A program made the translations under genes and the position numbers. A stretch of 64,000 bases of DNA from Motiliproteus sp036960175 (GTDB taxonomy: Bacteria; Pseudomonadota; Gammaproteobacteria; Pseudomonadales; Balneatricaceae), in assembly GCA_036960175.1 (NCBI GenBank), contig JBALWH010000009.1, positions 1 to 64,000 of the forward strand, given 5' to 3'. Within the stretch, counting starts at the first letter, position 1; every line of letters starts with the position of its first letter. Below are positions 1-7,352 of this stretch, piece after piece. A model generated the notes under the pieces. It searched no databases, was not told the DNA's origin, and saw only the letters and a program-made list of their open reading frames with translations.

Positions 1-99
1 GAAACTCCAGCTGAGCGCTTTGAGCGGTGTGTTGCAATGATCCATTGAGACCACAGCACAAAGCGGCCATTCGAGGCCTGACGAACTCAACAGCATCGA

Positions 100-294
100 C
101 AAAGTCGTCGACTAGCCATCAGCAATACGCAGTTAGCAGGTGACGAAATGGAACGGGGAGAACTGATCGAACCCTTCACTTGCTGCCTTCCTCTGGACAA
201 AGACTACGACTTTATCCATCCCAAACGCCAACCCCTGAGCCCTTCTGCCAAGCCATTAAAGGAACGACCACTCCAACAACCAAAACGTATTAAT
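100..294 (+). pseudogene. LysR-type regulator, C-terminal remnant
   Basis: The frame ending with TAA at 292-294 reads like the end of a LysR effector-binding domain: an LAISNTQLAGDE stretch, then RGELIEPF, then FIHPKRQPLSPSAK. In this family those stretches form the last strand and helix of the co-inducer domain. Upstream the frame hits a stop at 79-81, so only about 65 residues survive and no helix-turn-helix part is present. The piece is probably old chromosomal sequence at the left edge of the cassette array. The family call rests on short motifs, so it is tentative. Confidence 0.45.
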
Positions 295-454
295 TAAAAA
301 TTATTGATGTGAACGAAGGACTTGCAACAGGACCAGACAGAGTTAACAATGCTTAAACGGATGTTCTCAGAAACATCATCAACAAAGGACTTGTTGTAAC
401 GATTAAAAAAGGGATTTCACCTCCCGCCATCATCTCCTTTGTCGATATAAGCCT

Positions 455-476
455 GTGACGTGTTTAAACGCGTCAC
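455..476. repeat. 22-bp near-perfect inverted repeat
   Basis: GTGACG and CGTCAC arms flank a central palindromic GTTTAAAC, with a single T/G mismatch pair. It lies 58 bp upstream of the first cassette gene. It may be an operator or the scar of an older recombination site. The rest of the 300-518 interval shows no gene; a GTTAGCA at 495-501 may mark the left boundary of the first cassette but does not fit the attC or attI core well. Confidence 0.35.
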
Positions 477-533
477 CGCGACGTTGAATATAATGTTAGC
501 AATCATTATTCGTTTTAAGTGGGTGGGCTAAGT

Positions 534-1268
534 ATGAAAGATGTATTGGATGCAATACAGGATCGGATAAAGTCTCCATATTTCGGATATGCAATATTGG
601 CGTTTTTGGTATTAAACTGGCGCGGAATATTTTTACTAATTGTTACGGAAGCTGACCCCGTAAAAAGGTTAGGAGCATTTGACTCGGAGACTAGTTACTG
701 GTCCCTTTTTATATTTCCTCTTATCGCTGGAGCAGTTGTTGCAGCATCAACGCACTGGTTAAGATATTTCTTCCTGCTTGTTGCTGAAAAGCCATTAAAG
801 CTTATAGAAAACTCCAATATGGAGGCCCAACACAATAAAGCTATTCGCCAAGCTGAGCTTGAACAGAAAAGAACTGAATTAACCGCAAATCGAGAAAGAG
901 AACTTATCGAAAGGGCTAAGAGAGACGACTCGATTTCAGAAATATCCGATGAATCCGTCAAAAAAGGGCTTAAAGAAGAAATTGAAAAAATTCGGAATGA
1001 GCGAGATGTTAGTCTTTCAGATACCGCCAAGGAACTACTCGCGGCAGCTTCAAGTGGCAATGGAACCATAATGAAACCAAGAACTTTAGGAAAGCAAAGT
1101 ATTCAGGCTGGGAAACAGATCTATGGAAAAAATTCAAGAAGAGAATATGCTGCATACGAAGCAGCACTGAATGAATTAATTGCGAGCGGATACGTTAACG
1201 CTGTTGGTGAGAAAGGCGAAATCTTTGAGTTAACTCATGAAGGATGGCAGTTAACAGATGCTTCCTAA
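534..1268 (+). CDS. Cassette-encoded membrane protein with coiled coil and C-terminal winged-helix-like domain
   Basis: 244 residues from ATG 534, preceded by a GGTGGG ribosome-binding site; an in-frame GTG at 519 is less likely. Two hydrophobic segments (about residues 17-38 and 55-75) are followed by a long charged helix rich in Glu, Arg and Lys (about 95-165), which is probably a coiled coil. The C-terminal 75 residues have the form AALNELIASGYV...EIFELTHEGWQL, which resembles the small winged-helix domains found at the end of several bacterial conflict and defence proteins. The stop codon runs straight into an attC site, so this is a mobile cassette gene. No function can be assigned; a membrane-anchored sensor or effector is one possibility. 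Confidence 0.7.
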   Translation: MKDVLDAIQDRIKSPYFGYAILAFLVLNWRGIFLLIVTEADPVKRLGAFDSETSYWSLFIFPLIAGAVVAASTHWLRYFFLLVAEKPLKLIENSNMEAQHNKAIRQAELEQKRTELTANRERELIERAKRDDSISEISDESVKKGLKEEIEKIRNERDVSLSDTAKELLAAASSGNGTIMKPRTLGKQSIQAGKQIYGKNSRREYAAYEAALNELIASGYVNAVGEKGEIFELTHEGWQLTDAS

Positions 1269-1370
1269 CAAATCAAAGCTGCACAGCCCAAAAACGTTTG
1301 CTACGCAAACTGGGCTTGGACTCAAACACGCTGCGCGCGTTTTCACCGCAGTTTAGAACCGTTAGATGCC
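1263..1370 (+). repeat. attC recombination site 1
   Basis: The left core CTAAC (1265-1269) pairs with the right core GTTAGAT (1361-1367). Between them AGCCCA...GTTTGC and GCAAAC...TGGGCT form the imperfect central palindrome expected of a folded single-stranded attC. Length (about 105 bp) and position directly after a stop codon fit an integron cassette end. Confidence 0.8.
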
Positions 1371-1393
1371 CTCGACAAATATAGGATTTCCCC

Positions 1394-1906
1394 TTGAATG
1401 TAGATCAAGAAAAAATTAAAGGAATAATTGAAAGGAGACTTTTAGGAGCTTCGGCAGAATTCAGTGAAAGTTTCCCAGATATCCTAAAGCATGAAGTTCG
1501 TTGGATTTGTTTCTCGAATGAACAGCTGCTAATGCTTATGTTTCTTGATGAGCCTGAAATTGCAAGAATTCAGGACTTTGATTCCAAGGGGTATGATTTA
1601 TTTCCTGGGTTGTTCACAACAGAGAAATCTGGTGGGGCCATGATGGGAATGTCCAATAGCCGGAATGGTGTAGTTTCAGGATGTACATCCTCCGGAATGA
1701 ACTCCTTTGCTATAGGGCCCGATTGCACTTTTATAGTTCAGAACCACACTCAGATCTTAAAGACTAACGAGCTAGGTGAGATAAAATACACTGTGCCATT
1801 GGCATATTTTATATCTTTTGGCGAAGAGATAACTGAAAACAGTGCATATAAGTCTTTAGAGGAGCTCGTAGCGTATTCAATAAAATCTTGGGGGGAGGCG
1901 TCATGA
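1394..1906 (+). CDS. Cassette-encoded partner of a Shedu-like nuclease, unknown family
   Basis: 170 residues starting at a TTG preceded by GGA. No signal peptide or membrane segment is visible and no family was recognised. A Gly/Ser/Met-rich stretch occupies the middle (about 75-105). The stop codon overlaps the start of the following nuclease gene (ATGA at 1903-1906), and no attC lies between them. The two genes therefore move as one cassette and are probably translationally coupled. That arrangement suggests an immunity, sensor or specificity partner, but this is inference from position only. Confidence 0.7.
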   Translation: MNVDQEKIKGIIERRLLGASAEFSESFPDILKHEVRWICFSNEQLLMLMFLDEPEIARIQDFDSKGYDLFPGLFTTEKSGGAMMGMSNSRNGVVSGCTSSGMNSFAIGPDCTFIVQNHTQILKTNELGEIKYTVPLAYFISFGEEITENSAYKSLEELVAYSIKSWGEAS

Positions 1907-2586
1907 CAGCAACCCCTTTGGCTAACCCGCATGATGAATTAACACACTTGATCAACGAAACGGGAAATAAAGAACTCGAGTGCCGAGAGTTTGTTTCATT
2001 ATCAAGAGAGCTGTTTGTTCAAAATACAGCGGCAACAAATATCTTACACGAAGAATCTGAATATCGAGGCCATACAGGGGATTCTGATCTGATTGTGATT
2101 TGTGAGCAGTCTTCGGGAGGAATTAATACCAGACAAGCCTATGTCTGGGAAATTAAAGCTCCTCAATGTTACTTATTTGAAAAGTGCAATAACAATCGAG
2201 TAAGGCCAACCGCCGATTTTATAAAAGCTGAGAATCAACTACTGCATTATTATGAAGAGCTGAAAAGCACACAGTTTGTGTCTGAGTTTGGGCTTAATCA
2301 CCCAGAGAATGTAAAACTAGGGGGGATTCTAATTGGTAATACAAATACTCTGGTAAGAGGAAGTTACGATACATCTACAAGCTTGCGGTTATATACGCGT
2401 GCGCATGAACTTCGTCAGCGTTACCTATATGGCCATTCTAATATAAAAATCATGATATGGAATGACGTTTTGGATTATTTGAAAGTGGCCGAGCCAATAA
2501 CGAAATCCAGCGAGGGCTATATGGAGTCAATATCTCTCAGCTCGGGTAGCAAGGGAGATATCTTCAGTAGCGAAGGTAGCATCTAA
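1903..2586 (+). CDS. Shedu-like (DUF4263) PD-(D/E)XK nuclease
   Basis: 227 residues from ATG 1903, with a purine-rich GGGGGGAGG site just upstream; an in-frame TTG at 1888 is less likely. The core matches the PD-(D/E)XK fold of the Shedu anti-phage protein SduA: Asp62 in GDSDLIVI, Glu83 and Lys85 in YVWEIKAPQ, and Gln112 in AENQLLHYY, followed by a LGGILIGN strand and a final IMIWNDVLDYLK. Members of this family are thought to be DNA nucleases that block phage growth. It lacks a long N-terminal sensing domain, so the upstream coupled gene may supply that role. An attC follows the stop at once. The fold assignment is fairly secure; the defence role is inferred. Confidence 0.75.
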   Translation: MTATPLANPHDELTHLINETGNKELECREFVSLSRELFVQNTAATNILHEESEYRGHTGDSDLIVICEQSSGGINTRQAYVWEIKAPQCYLFEKCNNNRVRPTADFIKAENQLLHYYEELKSTQFVSEFGLNHPENVKLGGILIGNTNTLVRGSYDTSTSLRLYTRAHELRQRYLYGHSNIKIMIWNDVLDYLKVAEPITKSSEGYMESISLSSGSKGDIFSSEGSI

Positions 2587-2642
2587 CAAACGCGTCAATC
2601 AGGACGCTCGCAAGCTCGCGCCTATTACGCGGGCGTTATAAC
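2581..2642 (+). repeat. attC recombination site 2
   Basis: A compact site of about 60 bp. Left core ATCTAAC (2581-2587), inner AACGCGTC arm, central GCTCGCAAGCTCGCGC, and right core GTTATAA (2635-2641). It overlaps the stop region of the nuclease gene, and the next cassette gene starts 3 bp later. Confidence 0.75.
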
Positions 2643-2644
2643 TC

Positions 2645-2956
2645 ATGAAGAATATCCAGATCATCGATAGTGCTATTAACTGCGTATATGACATTTTCAG
2701 TGCAACTGAAAAATAATTTGATCTGATCTTTCCTATAGATACTGACATCGCATTTATTGATGAAGTCTACGAAAGAGAGAGAGAAGAATCACTGAATTCA
2801 GCGCTCGCTAAGATTTGGAAGCGGAGGGTACCAAAAAAAGGTGCTAATGGTATCCACGGTGTTCTCTTCTACGATAGCGAAGACAAAAAGCCGTTTTATC
2901 CGGATAGAAGGGACGAGGGAGCACGTAATCCTGACGGTACAAAATTGCGTGCATAA
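2645..2956 (+). pseudogene. Cassette gene broken by a nonsense codon
   Basis: Read through, the frame gives 103 codons from ATG 2645 to TAA 2954. An in-frame TAA sits at 2714-2716, after residue 23 (MKNIQIID...FSATEK). Downstream the frame continues cleanly: FDLIFPIDTDIAFIDE, then WKRRVPKKGANGIHG, then FYPDRRDE. I recall this sequence type as a common small hypothetical integron cassette protein, in which a Glu or Gln codon would normally stand at the stop. There are no frameshifts, so a single point change probably inactivated it. Confidence 0.65.
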
Positions 2957-2957
2957 A

Positions 2958-3023
2958 GTTATAACAAACAAATCAAAGATCGCCCTGCGGGCTGGACCGA
3001 AACCTCCCCCAATAAAGTGGTCC
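2958..3023 (+). repeat. attC site 3, truncated by the IS3 element
   Basis: A left core TTATAAC (2959-2965) and the central GCCCTGCGGGC hairpin are present. The sequence then runs into the insertion sequence at about 3024. No right core (GTTRRRY) is found on the far side of the element, so the site is incomplete. Confidence 0.6.
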
Positions 3024-3047
3024 TACCCACGAAAAGTAGACACTGGG

Positions 3048-3905
3048 TTATGCGCATCTGCGCTCAAACTCGGCCGGACTAACGTAGCCCAGCGCAGAGT
3101 GTCTACGAATTCGATTATAAAAAACTTCGATGTACTCGAAGATACCGGATTTAGCTTCACCGATCGATCGATACTGTTCTGCATAGATTAACTCGACTTT
3201 GAGTCGGCTGAAAAAAGATTCCATCACTGCATTGTCCCAACAATTCCCTTTCCTACTCATACTAGGCCTACAGCCATGCTTTTCCATTAGCCCTCGGTAG
3301 CGATTAGACCGATACTGCACACCTCGATCAGAATGAATGATTAGTCCAGGCTCGATCTCTCTCCGTTTGAAGGCCATCTTCAGCGCATCCGTAATGAGTT
3401 GTTCCGTCATACTCGTATCCAGTGCCCAGCCAACGATACTTCGCGAGTACAGATCCATTACCGTGGCCAAGTACAACCACTGATTCTTCACCCAGATATA
3501 GGTAATATCAGTCGTCCATTTTTGATTTGGATGTTCTGCATTAAATCGTCGACGTAAGAGGTTCTCTGCCACGCCAGTCATCGCCTCTGTGCACGGTGAG
3601 TACTTAAAGGCTTTGCCATTTCTGGCTCTGATGCCCTTACGCCTGAGAATATCGGCGACATAGTTAAGCGAACAAGGCACACCCAGAGCATTCAGCTCCT
3701 TGGCGATGCGAGGCGCGCCGTAGCGAGCTTTGTAGGTTTCGAACGTATCCAATACCTGTTCTTCCATGAACTGTCGTCTTCGCTCTCTGCCACTGGACTC
3801 TCGATTTAGCCAGCGATAGTATCCAGATGCTGAAACACCCAGCACTTTGCACATCAGTCGTATCGTATACTGTCCTCGATACTCCTGTATCAAGGCGTAC
3901 TTCAC
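3048..3905 (-). CDS. IS3-family transposase OrfB (DDE integrase domain)
   Basis: 285 residues in the frame after orfA, with a GTG at 3905 as the formal start. An HTH_21-like N-terminal segment precedes the rve/DDE core: WTTDITYIW (first Asp), HSDRGVQYRS (second Asp) and NAVMESFFSRLK (Glu), ending in the RRHSALGYVSPAEFE tail typical of the family. It is normally made as an OrfAB fusion by -1 slippage; a slippery A6G run lies at 3941-3935, inside the end of orfA. The catalytic triad is intact, so the element may still be active. Confidence 0.9.
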   Translation of the reverse strand: MKYALIQEYRGQYTIRLMCKVLGVSASGYYRWLNRESSGRERRRQFMEEQVLDTFETYKARYGAPRIAKELNALGVPCSLNYVADILRRKGIRARNGKAFKYSPCTEAMTGVAENLLRRRFNAEHPNQKWTTDITYIWVKNQWLYLATVMDLYSRSIVGWALDTSMTEQLITDALKMAFKRREIEPGLIIHSDRGVQYRSNRYRGLMEKHGCRPSMSRKGNCWDNAVMESFFSRLKVELIYAEQYRSIGEAKSGIFEYIEVFYNRIRRHSALGYVSPAEFERRCA

Positions 3906-4210
3906 TCGTGCTGTTTCGCAAAGTACGCAGCTGCCTTTTTTAGAAATTCGAGTTCCTTTTTCAGCTCATCCCGTTCCCGCTTGAGCTTTCGAACTTCGTC
4001 GCTTTCTTTCTTGGAGTAATCGACACCATTCAGGCTATTGAATTGTTTCTCAGACAATCGCGTGAACTGACGCTTCCAATTGGATATTTGACCGGGATGA
4101 ATGCCTAACTCCTTGGCAACTGATGCAGCAGTATTACCGGGCTGACTCGCCCTTTTGACGGCTTCTCGCCGAAACTCTTCCGTATAGGACTGGTATTTCT
4201 TTCTAGCCAT
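3902..4210 (-). CDS. IS3-family transposase OrfA (helix-turn-helix)
   Basis: 102 residues from ATG 4210, which has a strong GGAGGT site 4 nt upstream; a longer frame to 4234 lacks one. The N-terminal helix-turn-helix (AASVAKELGIHPGQISNWK) should bind the terminal repeats. The C-terminal half is a leucine-zipper-like helix (VRKLKRERDELKKELEFLKK). It overlaps orfB by 4 bp and contains the A6G slippage site, as in other IS3 elements. Confidence 0.9.
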   Translation of the reverse strand: MARKKYQSYTEEFRREAVKRASQPGNTAASVAKELGIHPGQISNWKRQFTRLSEKQFNSLNGVDYSKKESDEVRKLKRERDELKKELEFLKKAAAYFAKQHE

Positions 4211-4269
4211 TTTACACCTCCGTGTTAGGCGCAAACCTAACTATAGAAGGTGTCTACTGTTCGTGGGTA

Positions 4270-4362
4270 ACTCGAAAAGTAAACGCCTATCTCAACGAAG
4301 AGGTAGGTATACAATGGTATGGATACTTAGCAAAACAAGAGTTATTGAAAAATATGGAGTAA
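4270..4362 (+). pseudogene. C-terminal remnant of a cassette gene cut by the IS3 element
   Basis: Thirty codons are open from the exact edge of the insertion sequence to TAA 4360-4362, encoding an NAYLNEEVGIQWYGYLAKQE stretch and LLKNME. The composition looks like real protein. The following DUF2892 gene begins 5 bp later, as in an operon. The 5' part and the cassette boundary are missing. The family cannot be told from so short a piece. Confidence 0.35.
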
Positions 4363-4367
4363 AAGTA

Positions 4368-4556
4368 ATGAATAACCGAAAAGTTCATGACGGGATTGTC
4401 GGCATCGTAATTTTCATTTGTGTAGCACTTGGTCATTATCACGAATCTTTTTGGCTAATAATTCCCGCCGTTTTGGGTCTGATTTTGTTTCAAAGCGCAT
4501 TTTCTGGCTTTTGCCCTTTGTATTATGCACTAGATAAAATTTCCCCAGAAAAGTAA
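4368..4556 (+). CDS. DUF2892 small inner-membrane protein
   Basis: 62 residues from ATG 4368, with GGAG upstream. Two hydrophobic helices are separated by a short loop, and the second ends in the LFQSAFSGFCPLYY stretch characteristic of DUF2892 (YgaP-type membrane domain, often joined to or next to rhodanese or thiosulfate-related proteins). It is the last gene before the attC invaded by the intron. The biochemical role of the family is unknown. Confidence 0.7.
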   Translation: MNNRKVHDGIVGIVIFICVALGHYHESFWLIIPAVLGLILFQSAFSGFCPLYYALDKISPEK

Positions 4557-4570
4557 TTTTTATCTTATAG

Positions 4571-5605
4571 TGTGCAGCCCTAATCGGGTAGCCGAGGGTC
4601 TCTAACCCTCAGCCCCCACAACACCCTGCATGCGGGTCCGCACAGGGCGTTTCCCAAAGACGTTTAAAGCAAGCTGGCCGATTAGCTCCAAACTTACCCC
4701 AATGCTGGTTTCTGCTTTTGCGCCAACACTCCTTAACCCGGTCGGGCATGGAGCAACTGAGCTGCACAGACTCCTCACTGATCTTCAGGTTCAGGCCTTC
4801 ACCCTGTCCCAGCCATTACGCTGGGCATTTGGCTACTCGGCTTTGGCTTCCTGCGTCGCTCTACCTCCCCCATCCATGGGGTCGTATGCCGTCTGCTGAC
4901 TTCTGCTTAATCACCTGACGAGTTACCCCGAAAAGCGCTATCGGTTGTCATCGGATTTGCTCGTACAGGTTGATGAGACCTAGACGCCGGGCCTGTTGAA
5001 GCCAGTGGCCAGACTGGGTTAGTTACCGATCGCATGTTAAGCAGACCTCCCCCCCTCTTTATCGGAAAGACAGAACATGAACCTTCGCTGCACAACCGCC
5101 ACATTTACATTGCTGCTGAACCAATGGACTTCGTCTTCTTGCACCCAAAGCGCTTCGCGGGGCAGACCCTGCAGACTCGTCCCAGAGCTAAGCCTCGTAT
5201 GTGATTTATACGCCAACAAGTTGGCTTCCCTTCGGGCCAGCTAAAGCTGTTCACCTGCGCTTCGCTGGTTGTCTGTTCGTCGGCTCGCAGTTTTGCGCTC
5301 GGGGTTACCGCGCCCTTCGGTTGCTGTCGCCTTCGGCTCATGGTCTCCGCTTCGCTCCGGCTCCTTCAGACCCTTCCTCACGGCAGAGCCCTTGCCTTCA
5401 GCTAGTAGTTGTCGTTCAATGTCAAAAAGCGAATGGATTCAACCGCTCACAGGGAGCAGTATGATCATTGCCATTATCCATCGACGCTGGTTCTCCTACA
5501 GGGGACTTTCACCCCATAAGTTCATGCCCACACAAGGCGTTCAACTTCAGCAGGCTGGCTTGGAACTCCAAACTGCTGCGCAGTTTTCCGGCCCGTTAAT
5601 GAGGC
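4571..5605 (+). repeat. attC site 4, split by a group II intron
   Basis: Left part 4571-4582 (CAGCCCTA) and right part from about 5532 (CAAGGCGTTCAAC...CAGCAG...CTGCTG...GTTAATG) rejoin to give GCCCTAACAAGGCGTTCAAC, a typical attC left half. The right core is GTTAATG (5595-5601). The split lies exactly in the CTAAC/GTTAG crossover core. Confidence 0.7.
4583..5533 (-). mobile_element. ORF-less group II intron inserted in an attC core
   Basis: Read on the minus strand, the element starts GTGTGGGCATGAAC, has a domain I-like run with GTGAAAGTCCCC, and ends in a domain V hairpin (about 4652-4619: CGCCCTGTGCGG, short loop, CGCATGCAGGGTG) and a domain VI stem finishing CTACCCGAT. That is the standard 3' end of many bacterial group II introns. 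No reverse transcriptase frame exists, so it could only splice or move with help from a maturase elsewhere. Joining the flanks with the cut after CTTGT rebuilds TTGTTAGGGC, the bottom-strand attC core that group IIC-attC introns use. The exact 5' end is uncertain by 2 nt. The many short frames here are not genes. Confidence 0.75.
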
Positions 5606-5627
5606 ATTAAGTGCTAAAAGTAACCAC

Positions 5628-5990
5628 ATGAAGAAATTAATTTTATTCTACCTAATAGTTATCGCTAACATCTCATTTGCAAATGATGAGATGCTAATTG
5701 AAGATTCAAAATTAATAGCGCAATTAGATACTATTCAACAAAATCTAGATAATGTTTCTACCTCAGTTATGTCTTGTATTGACTCAGGAAAAGATCATTC
5801 ATCGTGCTTGTGTGAAAGCAAAGAAATGATTATAAAATTTAATGATAGCGTTGAAACTCTTTTTCGAGAAAACCAAAAATTAAAAAAACATGATTTAGTT
5901 AGATTTAAATCAATTGATGGCTCATGGGTTACACAAAGTCTTCAAGGGCTACTAAAACAAGCAAATGCAGGTACGCCAAAATGCACTTAA
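5628..5990 (+). CDS. Small secreted cassette protein
   Basis: 120 residues. A signal peptide (MKKLILFYLIVIANISFA, cleavage before NDEM) precedes a helical, charged mature part with four cysteines (CIDSGKDHSSCLC and a final KCT), probably disulfide-bonded in the periplasm. AT-rich codon use contrasts with the GC-richer DUF1499 cassette that follows, as expected for cassettes of separate origin. No family recognised. Confidence 0.65.
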   Translation: MKKLILFYLIVIANISFANDEMLIEDSKLIAQLDTIQQNLDNVSTSVMSCIDSGKDHSSCLCESKEMIIKFNDSVETLFRENQKLKKHDLVRFKSIDGSWVTQSLQGLLKQANAGTPKCT

Positions 5991-6120
5991 CAAGTGCCAT
6001 CACCAACGCACGCAAGCGTGCTAGACCTTCGGTGCTGATCTTGTACCACTTTGGTGGACAGAAAAATCTGTCTATCAGAGAGGTCGCTGCTTTGGGTTTC
6101 TGCCTAAAAACGTTATTGTA
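5985..6120 (+). repeat. attC recombination site 5
   Basis: Left core ACTTAAC (5985-5991) overlaps the stop codon of the secreted protein gene. Right core GTTATTG lies at 6112-6118. A CACGCAAGCGTG hairpin lies in between. At about 135 bp it is near the upper end of attC lengths. The arms pair imperfectly, so the call is weaker than for sites 1 and 2. Confidence 0.55.
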
Positions 6121-6268
6121 AGACACTCTCGTGCCCGTATTTTCAGCGAAACTTTACGGTCTCGACTTTTCGCACCGTCTGGGCCAAAGGCGCCCTCAAT
6201 CCGAAATCCTTCGACAATGTACAATGACTACGGTTTCATCCCACTCGAATACCAACAGGGTAAACCTA

Positions 6269-7075
6269 ATGAGTGACCCGCTAGCAGAACAACCAACCTC
6301 TACCTCACAGCCATCGTGTCCTACCTGGGTCGCCCGCTTGACCCTCATCGCCGGCGTTGCCGTGGGTGCTGTGGCCCTGGCCTCAGCCCTCGGTATCTGG
6401 GCTGGGTTGTGGGATTTCCGCACTGGGTTTGGTCTGCTTCGTCCGGCCAATAGCTACGCGGACTGGGTTGCCGGGCTTGGACTGATCATCACGATTGGCT
6501 TGTTCGTTTTCTGCCGACTGCGAGGGATTGAAAACGGCACACGGTTATCTGCCATGGCTGCGGTGGGAACCATAGTCTCTGCATTAGCCTATTACATACC
6601 GGTGTCCTACGGACCTCCGCAAGGGGTGACTTATCCTCCCATTCACGACGTGGCTACAGACACCGTAAACCCACCGGAATTTGTCGCGGTGCTGCGGCTA
6701 CGGGCCGACTCGCCTAACAGCGTTGTCTACGGGGTTGCACGCAATACGACTCACGAAACACTGGCAGAGATGCAAACCGAAGCCTTTCCTGATCTGGTAC
6801 CGGTGGTGATCAACGAGCCACCTGATGCGGTCTTCCAGCGGGCCTTGGCCGCCATCAACAAATTGGGCTGGGAACTGGTCGCCCAGGTGCCAGAAGAAGG
6901 CCGCATTGAAGCAACCGATACGACCTTTTGGTTTCGCTTCAAGGACGATGTTGTCATTCGTATCAGGCCCACGGCAGAGGGGTCCGTAATCGATGCGCGC
7001 TCTTTGTCGCGAGTTGGTTTGGGAGACGTGGGCACCAACGCGAAGCGGCTGAGGGCTTTCTTTGCGACGCTCTAA
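6269..7075 (+). CDS. DUF1499 family membrane protein (cassette)
   Basis: 268 residues from ATG 6269, with AGGGTAA upstream; upstream starts at 6131 and 6224 fall close to the attC and look unlikely. Three hydrophobic helices (about residues 24-45, 58-80 and 92-112) lead into a soluble C-terminal domain of the DUF1499 type (VINEPPDAVFQRALAAINKL, then FWFRFKDDVVIRIRP, then RSLSRVGLGDVGTNAKR). Related proteins occur widely in proteobacteria, with unknown role. GC content is clearly higher than in the other cassettes. Confidence 0.75.
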   Translation: MSDPLAEQPTSTSQPSCPTWVARLTLIAGVAVGAVALASALGIWAGLWDFRTGFGLLRPANSYADWVAGLGLIITIGLFVFCRLRGIENGTRLSAMAAVGTIVSALAYYIPVSYGPPQGVTYPPIHDVATDTVNPPEFVAVLRLRADSPNSVVYGVARNTTHETLAEMQTEAFPDLVPVVINEPPDAVFQRALAAINKLGWELVAQVPEEGRIEATDTTFWFRFKDDVVIRIRPTAEGSVIDARSLSRVGLGDVGTNAKRLRAFFATL

Positions 7076-7248
7076 GCAGGAGCCACGTCCCGAACGACGC
7101 CCTCGGGCCAAGCTGGTGCAATGACTGTTGCGCAGAGATGTGGAACAACCGTTCCGGCTGTCTAAAGATCCTCGTCCGGTAACTGACGAATGACTACTTC
7201 TGGGCCGTTAGCGGACTTTTGAAATATCAGAGACTTCGGCATGTTGCC

Positions 7249-7346
7249 CCATAACCAGTCACTGCAGCTGACACTTACCCTACCGCGCCCTTGGCTATCG
7301 CCGAGGTCACGTCAGCCTCAAGCGCAACTGAGCATAGGCGTTATGA
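7249..7346 (+). repeat. attC recombination site 6
   Basis: Left core CCATAAC (7249-7255) matches right core GTTATGA (7340-7346) in six of seven pairs. An inner GCTGAC...GTCAGC arm supports the fold. It closes the DUF1499 cassette after an untranslated stretch of about 170 bp (7076-7248) in which no gene was seen. Confidence 0.55.
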
Positions 7347-7352
7347 ATCACG

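Larger units (their letters stand above)
3024..4269 (-). mobile_element. IS3-family insertion sequence
   Basis: About 1,246 bp bounded by 20-bp inverted repeats with one mismatch (TACCCACGAAAAGTAGACAC at the left, TACCCACGAACAGTAGACAC read inward from the right). It carries the two overlapping reading frames orfA and orfB of an IS3-type transposase on the minus strand. No target duplication can be seen between the flanks ggtcc and actcg. Together with the lost attC half and the truncated gene on its right, this points to a deletion next to the element after insertion. Confidence 0.9.

Noticed and set aside
2841..3191. 116-codon plus-strand frame
   Set aside because: It crosses from a broken cassette gene through an attC into the IS3 element; the real reading is the frame with the nonsense codon at 2714.
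4630..5610. Several open frames of 60 to 113 codons on both strands
   Set aside because: They lie inside the structured group II intron, have low-complexity, frame-independent composition and no ribosome-binding sites.
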